From Saprospiraceae bacterium (GTDB lineage Bacteria > Bacteroidota > Bacteroidia > Chitinophagales > Saprospiraceae), in contig JAHBTW010000011.1 of NCBI GenBank assembly GCA_019638385.1, forward strand, positions 84,490 to 148,489: a stretch of 64,000 nucleotides of DNA, written 5' to 3'. A model generated the notes under the pieces. It was given only the letters and a program-made list of their open reading frames with translations. It did not search any database and had not been told where the DNA came from. The translations under genes were made by a program, and so were the position numbers. Each line of letters begins with the position of its first letter. Within the stretch, counting starts at the first letter, position 1. Positions 35,237 to 41,767 of the stretch are shown here, piece after piece.

Positions 35237-38152
35237 ATGAAATCCTTCATAGAAGCCCAATTTCCCGTTGCCAAAATCTCCAAGGAAAGCTACAAGGAGC
35301 GTATGGCCAATGTGGGCCAAACCCTCACCGGACTCGGCAAGTGGTGGGGGCGCAAGCCTTTGGTATTGGTGAGGGCCACCATCCTCGGCCTGCTCATGCC
35401 CGCTTCCGACGACCCCGTGCGCGACCGCGAAATCTTCCTCAAGCTCATGGCCATGGACGACGAAGGGCTCTGGCAACGCAAATACAAAAACATCCCCCTC
35501 AAAGACCTCTACGAAAAGTGCCCCCCCGAAGACCGCGACACTTATTTCAATCCCCGCACCTCCCCCAATTCACCATTCACCATTAAAAATTCACCATTAA
35601 AAGACGCCCTCCAAAAAAAGCTCTTCCACACCCTCAGCTACGACGAAAAGCTCCTCCTCTGCCAGCGCCCCGAACACCTTGACAACCTGACCGACGAAGC
35701 CTGGGCCGACATCAACGCTCACCTCAACACCTCCGCCCATACCCTGCCCGAACTCGTGGAACAGCTCGGCCGCCAGCAGTTCGGGCGCACCCCGCGAGTG
35801 GGCGATGCCTTCTGCGGCGGCGGCTCCATCCCCTTCGAGGCGGCACGGCTCGGCTGCGAAGCCTACGGCTCCGACCTCAACCCGGTAGCCGCACTGCTCA
35901 CCTGGGCGGCCCTCCACATCGTGGGCGGCGGCGAGGAAGTGGTGGAGCAGGTGAAGCAGGCACAGCAGCAGGTCTATGCCGCCGTGGATGCCCAAATCAC
36001 CGCATGGGGCATAGAGCACAACGAAAAGGGCTGGCGGGCCGACGCCTACCTCTACTGCGTGGAGTCCCGCGATCCGCAATCCGGCTACCTCGTGCCCCTC
36101 GCCCCTTCTTGGGTCATCGGCGAAAAGACGAAGTGCATTGCGAAGCTGGTAAAAAACGAAGCTGAACTGCGCTACGACATCGAAATACACAGCGGCGTGA
36201 GCGATGCCGACATGGCTGCCGCCAAAGCCGCCGGCACCGTGCAGGGCAATGCCCTCGTGAACCCCGACAACCCCGGCGAACGCACCCCCATCGGTACGCT
36301 GCGGGGGCAGCACGGCCTGCGCCTCTGGGAAAACGACGACATCACGCCCCGCCCCGGCGACGTGTTCCAGGAGCGGCTCTACTGCATACGATATGTGCAG
36401 ACCTACTACCTGAACCCCGCAGGCGAAGAAGTGACCCTGCAACCCGGCGATACGGTGCCGAACGATGTGAAACTCCTCACCCGCAAGCACTACTGCGCCC
36501 CCAATGCCGCCGACCTCCAACGCGAAGCCAAAGTGCTGGCCCTGCTGCGCGAGCGCTTCCACGAATGGCAGGAGAAGGGGTATATTCCTTCGGCAAAAAT
36601 CCCGGACGACGGCGACAAAACCGAAGAACCCCGCCGGAACCGCGGCTGGGCGTTCTGGCATCAGTTGTTTAATCCGAGGCAGTTGTTGATGAATGGGCTG
36701 TTTGCAAAAACTGCATTTGAGGCGGATTTTGACGAAGTGGAAAAAGTCGCTTGTTTGCTTGGTTTGGGCAAATTGGCCAATTGGAATTCTCAACTTACGA
36801 GGTGGGATACTTCTCCCGGAAGTGAAAAAAGCGCTGAGACTTTTAGCAATCAGGCATTGAATACGCTTTATAATTTTTCTGTTCGCCCAGTACTCAATAT
36901 TGACACTTCTTGGTTTTACAATATTTCAACTTCAAATAGTCCGAATGACAAAATAGTCAAGTCAAAAGAAGTCAATCGGGTTGATACAGAATGTCATTTT
37001 TGGATAACTGACCCGCCGTATGCTGACGCAGTGAATTACCATGAATTAGGAGATTTTTTCTTGTCATGGTATGAAAAACAAATTCCCAATATTTTCCCCA
37101 CTTGGTACGCTGATAACCGCAAAGCCCTTGCCATCCGGGGCAGCGAGCGGGACTTCCGCCTCGGCATGGTGGATGCCTACCGCAACCTCGCCAACCACAT
37201 GCCCGATAACGGGGCGCAGGTGGTCATGTTCACCCACCAGAGCAGCGCCGTGTGGGCCGATTTGGCGCTCATCCTCTGGGCGGCAGGCCTGCAAGTGAGC
37301 GCCGCCTGGACCATCCAGACCGAGACCAGCTCCGCCCTCAAGACCGGCAACTACGTGCAGGGAACCGTCATCATGGTGCTGCGCAAGCAGGTGAGCGACG
37401 AGGTGGGCTTCCTCTTCGACATCCAGGCCGATGTGGAGCAAGGCGTGCGGGAGCAACTGCGCTACATGACCGAGATAGAAGACCGGGACGACCCCAACTT
37501 TGAGGACACCGACTACCAGTTAGCCGCCTACGCCGCCGCGCTGCGGGAACTCACCCGCTACCGCCGCATCGAGGACATTGACATCCAGTACGAACTTACC
37601 CGCGAGCGCCGCAGCGGGGAGCCAAGCGAAATCGAAAAAATCATCGAGAGCGCCGTGCGGGTGGCCATGGACTACCTCGTGCCGCCCGGCTTCGACCAGG
37701 GCATCTGGCGCAGCCTCACCCCGGAGGAGCGCTTCTACATCAAGGGCTTAGAGGTGCAGAGCCACGGCGAGCACCGCAGCGGCGTGTATCAGGAAATGGC
37801 ACGGGGCTACGGCCTGCGGGACTACCGCCTTTTCCTCCGCAGCGACAAAGCCAACGAGACCCGCCTGATGACGGCCATCGAGTTCGGCAACAAAGAACTC
37901 AAACAGGAGGGCTTCGGGCTGTCGCTGCTGCGGCAGGTGCTGTTCGCCATCCGTCTCACCCATACCGAGGACAACCCCCGGCCCGGCCGGCAGTGGTTGT
38001 ACGCCGAGCTGCCTGACTACTGGGGCAACAGGCAGCGCATCATCCACTTGTTGCGCTACCTCGAAACCCGCTGCGAGGGCATCGAACACTGGCAGGAGGA
38101 CGTGGCAGCGGCAAGGGTGCTGCGGGGTTTTGTGGAGAATGATAGCCTTTGA
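35237..38152 (+). CDS. DUF1156 DNA methyltransferase
   Basis: The product is 971 residues. The DUF1156 head carries KWWGRKPLVLVRA (35-47). The S-adenosylmethionine site is DAFCGGGSIPFEAARLG (about 190-206), with SDLNPVAALL after it. The catalytic motif is DPPYADAVNYHELGDFF (592-608), an adenine- or N4-cytosine-type DPPY. In anti-phage loci it is presumed to mark host DNA as self. ATG 35237 follows the repeat. Two oddities stand out. Residues 111-122 (NSPFTIKNSPLK) are encoded by an ATTCACCATT repeat inside the gene. The central part, about nt 36660-37110, is clearly more AT-rich than both sides. Confidence 0.88.
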   Translation: MKSFIEAQFPVAKISKESYKERMANVGQTLTGLGKWWGRKPLVLVRATILGLLMPASDDPVRDREIFLKLMAMDDEGLWQRKYKNIPLKDLYEKCPPEDRDTYFNPRTSPNSPFTIKNSPLKDALQKKLFHTLSYDEKLLLCQRPEHLDNLTDEAWADINAHLNTSAHTLPELVEQLGRQQFGRTPRVGDAFCGGGSIPFEAARLGCEAYGSDLNPVAALLTWAALHIVGGGEEVVEQVKQAQQQVYAAVDAQITAWGIEHNEKGWRADAYLYCVESRDPQSGYLVPLAPSWVIGEKTKCIAKLVKNEAELRYDIEIHSGVSDADMAAAKAAGTVQGNALVNPDNPGERTPIGTLRGQHGLRLWENDDITPRPGDVFQERLYCIRYVQTYYLNPAGEEVTLQPGDTVPNDVKLLTRKHYCAPNAADLQREAKVLALLRERFHEWQEKGYIPSAKIPDDGDKTEEPRRNRGWAFWHQLFNPRQLLMNGLFAKTAFEADFDEVEKVACLLGLGKLANWNSQLTRWDTSPGSEKSAETFSNQALNTLYNFSVRPVLNIDTSWFYNISTSNSPNDKIVKSKEVNRVDTECHFWITDPPYADAVNYHELGDFFLSWYEKQIPNIFPTWYADNRKALAIRGSERDFRLGMVDAYRNLANHMPDNGAQVVMFTHQSSAVWADLALILWAAGLQVSAAWTIQTETSSALKTGNYVQGTVIMVLRKQVSDEVGFLFDIQADVEQGVREQLRYMTEIEDRDDPNFEDTDYQLAAYAAALRELTRYRRIEDIDIQYELTRERRSGEPSEIEKIIESAVRVAMDYLVPPGFDQGIWRSLTPEERFYIKGLEVQSHGEHRSGVYQEMARGYGLRDYRLFLRSDKANETRLMTAIEFGNKELKQEGFGLSLLRQVLFAIRLTHTEDNPRPGRQWLYAELPDYWGNRQRIIHLLRYLETRCEGIEHWQEDVAAARVLRGFVENDSL
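35567..35602 (+). repeat. ATTCACCATT repeat within the methyltransferase coding sequence
   Basis: ATTCACCATTCACCATT followed by a further ATTCACCATT continues the reading frame as NSPFTIKNSPLK. This is the same repeat as at 35200-35236. Confidence 0.8.
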
Positions 38153-38200
38153 ATGGGAATGGGGAATGGTGAGTTGTGAATGGGGAATTTTGAATTGGGA
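38150..38200. repeat. GAATGGGGAATGGTGAG-type repeat after the methyltransferase gene
   Basis: Loose copies of GAATGG(G)GAATGG and TGAATGGGGAATTTTGAATTG lie between the converging methyltransferase and PIN genes, in the reverse orientation to 35200-35236. Confidence 0.55.
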
Positions 38201-38202
38201 GA

Positions 38203-38823
38203 CTATTTCTTTTTTGCAACGACCACCGATATATCTCCGAACAGGTCATTGGCAAATTCTTCTTTGAACATGGAAACGCAAGGCAGCTCCAGCATGTCGG
38301 CGACAAGCTTGAAGGTGTTTTTGTCAGAGGTAAGGACGGCGTCGAGATTTTTAACTGATTTGGCGCAGGCGGCAATCTTCAAGTCGTCTGACACCCATTG
38401 GCGGGCATTGCCGACCTGTTTTGATTTCAGTTCTTTTTCCAAGTAGGCAATGAACTGGTGTTTTTGGCCGGCGGGCAGGTATTGTTCTAAGTTTTGGTTG
38501 AGTTTCAATGCAATGTCTTTGGTGAAGTCAATGAAGGTGACGTCGCCTGTATTGAAAAGCAGCACCAAATCTTTGGCAGTGTTGGCGGGGGCCAGTTTGC
38601 GAAGCTCTGCAATGGTGACCGCTGAAATGTAGAAATTGCGTTTTTCCTTCTTTTCCGAAAGCTCGTAATTGCCCAATATCTCCATAAGCTGGTGAGCAAG
38701 GTCAATTCTTTGCTGAAACTCAGGATTCTTCCGCTGTTTGTTGGGGTCGGCTAGATAATCAATGATAAAGGACGTATCAAGGAAAATATGCTTCCAGTCT
38801 TTGACGGGTTTGGTAGGCTTCAT
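38203..38823 (-). CDS. PIN-domain nuclease
   Basis: The product is 206 residues. The acidic PIN residues are visible: Asp16 in IFLDTSFIIDYL, Glu in AVTIAELRK, Asp in WVSDDLKIAACAK, and VLTSDKNTF as the last acidic loop. PIN proteins are Mg2+-dependent RNases, most often toxins. It starts 15 bp after the 248-residue partner on the same strand, so the two are probably one transcript pointing opposite to the rest of the island. Its length is above a typical VapC (~135), with an insert at about residues 25-60. Confidence 0.85.
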   Translation of the reverse strand: MKPTKPVKDWKHIFLDTSFIIDYLADPNKQRKNPEFQQRIDLAHQLMEILGNYELSEKKEKRNFYISAVTIAELRKLAPANTAKDLVLLFNTGDVTFIDFTKDIALKLNQNLEQYLPAGQKHQFIAYLEKELKSKQVGNARQWVSDDLKIAACAKSVKNLDAVLTSDKNTFKLVADMLELPCVSMFKEEFANDLFGDISVVVAKKK

Positions 38824-38838
38824 GCTTACTCGTTGGTT

Positions 38839-39585
38839 TTAACCCTCCCGGAGCCTGCGTACGGCAGTGACACTGTCTTCAGTGTCAGGGCTTGTGCCTT
38901 CCGGATGTTTTGTTCTGAATTCTGCGGCTGCTTCTGCAAAGGATTTCTGTTCGAGGATTTCAAAATCCAACAGCATAGCCGAAGATATTTTATCCGTTTC
39001 AAAATTAATTTTTTTGCGGATGCTGAAACGGATACGGTTTTTCTTGTAGTAGTTCAGAAGCGTTTTTTCCTGCTTCTGGTTAATTTCAATCTGAAAGTCT
39101 TCCTGGTTGATTTTGATGTAAGATTTACCTTCCAGCGAAGTGCCCCCAATAGAGGTGATGATGCCGTAAGCCGAGGCATTTTCGAAGTAATGGTCGGGAT
39201 TTTTCGGCAGCTTGATTTCCTCGACTTTGACTTTAAAGGACTTGCTTTCATCATAAGCGTTCAAGTGCAGCTTATTGCCCAGTACCGCTTTGAGGGTGTG
39301 GACATATTTTCTTTCTTCTGCCGTAAAGCCCCGATAGTCGTTTTCACTGACCTTGCTGTGAATGATTTTCAACCTTTCGTGGATGGAGACGCTGTGCGTG
39401 GTGAGTTGGAGTGCGTAGCAATTGCCTCGGATTTCACTCAGAACTAAAGATTTGCTGTTTTTCAGGTTAAGCGCTTGCGACAAATCCACCAACAATTCCC
39501 CCACCCTGCCGGCAGGCAGCCCGTCCTGAGCGGTGAGCGAGTGCTCATCGTCGTCAAAGCGAAGTGTGAAATGAAAGAGGGACAT
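38839..39585 (-). CDS. Protein of unknown function, candidate partner of the PIN nuclease
   Basis: The 248-residue soluble protein has no family I recognise. It has an acidic start (FHFTLRFDDDEHSLTAQ), a helix around LPAGRVGELLVDLSQALNL, a probable beta-rich middle with GNKLHLNAY and EGKSYIKINQEDFQIEI, and a charged tail with EILEQKSFAEAAAEFRTKHPEG. The DxDEH / VxELLVDLxxAL layout suggests a scaffold that could neutralise or carry the PIN protein, as first genes of toxin-antitoxin operons often do; this is inferred only from gene order. A -7 element (39623-39630) precedes it. Confidence 0.6.
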   Translation of the reverse strand: MSLFHFTLRFDDDEHSLTAQDGLPAGRVGELLVDLSQALNLKNSKSLVLSEIRGNCYALQLTTHSVSIHERLKIIHSKVSENDYRGFTAEERKYVHTLKAVLGNKLHLNAYDESKSFKVKVEEIKLPKNPDHYFENASAYGIITSIGGTSLEGKSYIKINQEDFQIEINQKQEKTLLNYYKKNRIRFSIRKKINFETDKISSAMLLDFEILEQKSFAEAAAEFRTKHPEGTSPDTEDSVTAVRRLREG

Positions 39586-39622
39586 AGTGAGAAATTGTTA
39601 GGAAGTTAGGATATATCTTATA

Positions 39623-39630
39623 CAAAGCTA
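39623..39630 (-). promoter_or_regulatory. -7 promoter element for the unknown/PIN pair
   Basis: The minus strand reads TAGCTTTG, an exact TAnnTTTG match, 38 nt before the ATG at 39585. Confidence 0.5.
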
Positions 39631-39760
39631 CACGTTTTTTTGAAAATTTGGTTGCAATATTTGATTCTAAGAATTTGCAATTCCAAAATATACCCTCTTG
39701 AGAGAGGACGATTTTTGATTTTTTTCGAAGAAAATATATTCTTTTTTTGAGAAAAAACGT

Positions 39761-39768
39761 TACATTTG
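39761..39768 (+). promoter_or_regulatory. -7 promoter element of the RloA-RloB-helicase operon
   Basis: TACATTTG matches TAnnTTTG, 27 nt before the ATG at 39795. Its last bases are shared with the palindrome at 39765-39783. Confidence 0.5.
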
Positions 39769-39783
39769 AGAAAATTTCTCAAA
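39765..39783. promoter_or_regulatory. Perfect 19-bp palindrome, candidate operator of the RloAB operon
   Basis: TTTGAGAAA-A-TTTCTCAAA has 9-bp arms. A further direct half-site TTTGAGAAA lies at 39746-39754, exactly 19 bp upstream. A protein bound here would cover the -7 element. Confidence 0.5.
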
Positions 39784-39794
39784 AAATCCTAAAA

Positions 39795-41099
39795 ATGATC
39801 CTCGAATTCACCGTCGGGAACTTTCTTTCCTTCCGGGATCCCGTCACACTGAGTATGGAGACGTCCACCATTTCAGACTTTCCGGAAAATACGTTTAGCG
39901 CGGCGCGTTATACGCTGCTCAAGAGCGCTGTGATATACGGCGCCAATGCAAGCGGCAAGTCGAACCTGATCAACGCGATTTCTACCATGCGCAACGCCGT
40001 CAAGAACTCCGGCAAGATGTCATCGGCAGATGTGTTTCCGGTCACGCCGTATCTGCTGGACACCGTCACTGCGGAGAAGCCCTGTTTTTTTGAAATTCTT
40101 TTCGTGCTGGACGGCCTTCGCTATCGCTACGGCTTTGAGGTGTCTGCCGAAAAAGTACACGCCGAATGGCTTTATCAGGCTAAGGCGAGCGCAGAAAAGC
40201 CGCTGTTCATCAGAGACGGCGAAGCCATTGAGGTGTCCGGAAAATTTCCGGAGGGAAAAAACTTGGAGCGCAAAACGCGGGCCAACGCGCTCTTCCTCTC
40301 GGTATGTGATCAGTTTAACGGTGAGATTGCCCAAAAAATCGTGGAATGGTTTACCCGTTGCAATACCATTTCCGGGCTGGACCATCAGTTTTTTCGGAGC
40401 CTTAGCTTCCGGTTGTTGAGCGGAGCGAACAAGCAGACCGCGTTGGACTTTTTAGATAAATTGGATTTGGGCTTCCATGAAGTGCAGTTGGATGAAGAAG
40501 ACTTTAGCCCGGAATTGCTTCCCGAAGACATCCCCTTGTCTGCGCGCTTGCGTTTATCTGCTGATCTGGCCGGAAAAAAAATGCTCCGGTTCAATACCCT
40601 GCACGACGTTTACGACCCCGCCGGCAAAAAGGTATTGAAGCGCGTATTTAATCTCGACACGCAAGAGTCTTCCGGCACCAATAAGGTATTCGATCTGCTC
40701 GGTCCCATTTTCGATACCCTTATGACCGGTAAAGTGTTGTGGGTGGACGAATTAGACGCCAAGATGCACCCCTTGCTCACGCGGGGCTTAGTGTCCTTAT
40801 TCAATTCGGTGGAGACCAATCCGCACAATGCCCAATTGATTTTTGCTACGCACGATACCAACCTGCTGACCTACGGCAATTTTCGGCGCGATCAAATTTA
40901 TTTCGTAGAAAAAGACGAGCGGGGCGCCTCCCATCTGTATTCCCTCATCGAGTATAAAGACGAAGGTAAGACGGTGCGCAGCGACCGATCTTTTGAGAAA
41001 GACTACATGCAAGGCCGTTATGGCGCTATTCCTTACCTGGGCGACTTTTCCAAACTCTTCGACACATGGCAAGAACACAAAAAGTCTCCAATCACCTAA
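39795..41099 (+). CDS. rloA: RloA-like AAA/ABC-type ATPase
   Basis: The 434-residue ATPase is of the AAA_15/21 (OLD-like) group. The start MILEFTVGNFLSFRDPVTLSM is typical; Walker A is GANASGKSN (49-57). RKTRANALFLS lies in the signature region. Walker B is VLWVDELDAKMHP (about 314), followed by QLIFATHDTNLL with the switch His. With RloB it makes a two-protein defence module: the ATPase senses infection and the Toprim-like partner damages nucleic acid or halts growth (known for related pairs; inferred here). ATG 39795 is chosen over 39747, since homology begins there. It overlaps rloB by 34 bp. Confidence 0.85.
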   Translation: MILEFTVGNFLSFRDPVTLSMETSTISDFPENTFSAARYTLLKSAVIYGANASGKSNLINAISTMRNAVKNSGKMSSADVFPVTPYLLDTVTAEKPCFFEILFVLDGLRYRYGFEVSAEKVHAEWLYQAKASAEKPLFIRDGEAIEVSGKFPEGKNLERKTRANALFLSVCDQFNGEIAQKIVEWFTRCNTISGLDHQFFRSLSFRLLSGANKQTALDFLDKLDLGFHEVQLDEEDFSPELLPEDIPLSARLRLSADLAGKKMLRFNTLHDVYDPAGKKVLKRVFNLDTQESSGTNKVFDLLGPIFDTLMTGKVLWVDELDAKMHPLLTRGLVSLFNSVETNPHNAQLIFATHDTNLLTYGNFRRDQIYFVEKDERGASHLYSLIEYKDEGKTVRSDRSFEKDYMQGRYGAIPYLGDFSKLFDTWQEHKKSPIT

Positions 41100-41767
41100 A
41101 AAAGCGCTTAGTGCGAAAAGAGCAAAAGCGATCGGAAGGTACACTTTCGGAGCGCCGCTATTTCCTCATTGTGTGTGAAGGCGAAAAGACCGAGCCGCTG
41201 TATTTTGAGGCATTTAAAAGCGACCTTCCGAAAGGGGTTTTGGATAGTGTGAGGATTGACATTGAAGGAGAAGGCAAAAATACGCTCAGCCTGATTGAAG
41301 AGATCATTCAACTAAGACACCGAAAAGAAAAAGCATCGGGCAGGGCGTATGACCAAACCTGGGCGGTATTTGACCGGGATAGTTTCCTGCCGCAAAATTT
41401 CAACAACGCCATTTTCAAAGCAAGGGATACAGGGCCGGAAATTCATTGCGCGTGGTCAAACGAGGCATTCGAGTTGTGGTATTTGTTGCATTTTGAGTTT
41501 TATCAGGATGCAGCTTCCCGGCATGACTATCAGGCGAGGCTGGAAAGAGAAATCTCGAAACGAATGGGGATGCCGTTTCACTATACCAAAAACAGCCCGG
41601 AGATGTACCAACTATTGAAAACGTGGGGCAATCAGGAACAGGCCATCTCTTGGGCGGAGCGTCTGGAACAATGGCATGAGGGCGAGAACTATGCCGACCA
41701 TAACCCCTGCACTTTAGTATATAAACTCGTTAAGGCATTGACCGGCCCTGAAAACACTTCAAAATGA
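41066..41767 (+). CDS. rloB: RloB family protein
   Basis: The product is 233 residues. A basic start (KKRLVRKEQKR) is followed by RYFLIVCEGEKTEPLYFEAF, where Glu38 and Glu43 match the Toprim-like acidic motif, and WAVFDRDSF gives the DxD-type second motif. SNEAFELWYLLHFEFY is characteristic of RloB. It is the presumed effector nuclease of the RloA-RloB pair. It overlaps rloA by 34 bp and the helicase gene by ATGA, so all three are translationally coupled. Confidence 0.87.
   Translation: MARTQKVSNHLKKRLVRKEQKRSEGTLSERRYFLIVCEGEKTEPLYFEAFKSDLPKGVLDSVRIDIEGEGKNTLSLIEEIIQLRHRKEKASGRAYDQTWAVFDRDSFLPQNFNNAIFKARDTGPEIHCAWSNEAFELWYLLHFEFYQDAASRHDYQARLEREISKRMGMPFHYTKNSPEMYQLLKTWGNQEQAISWAERLEQWHEGENYADHNPCTLVYKLVKALTGPENTSK

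Noticed and set aside
35597..36793. 398-codon open frame opposite the methyltransferase
   Set aside because: GC-rich third positions of the DUF1156 gene create it; the sense frame carries all motifs.
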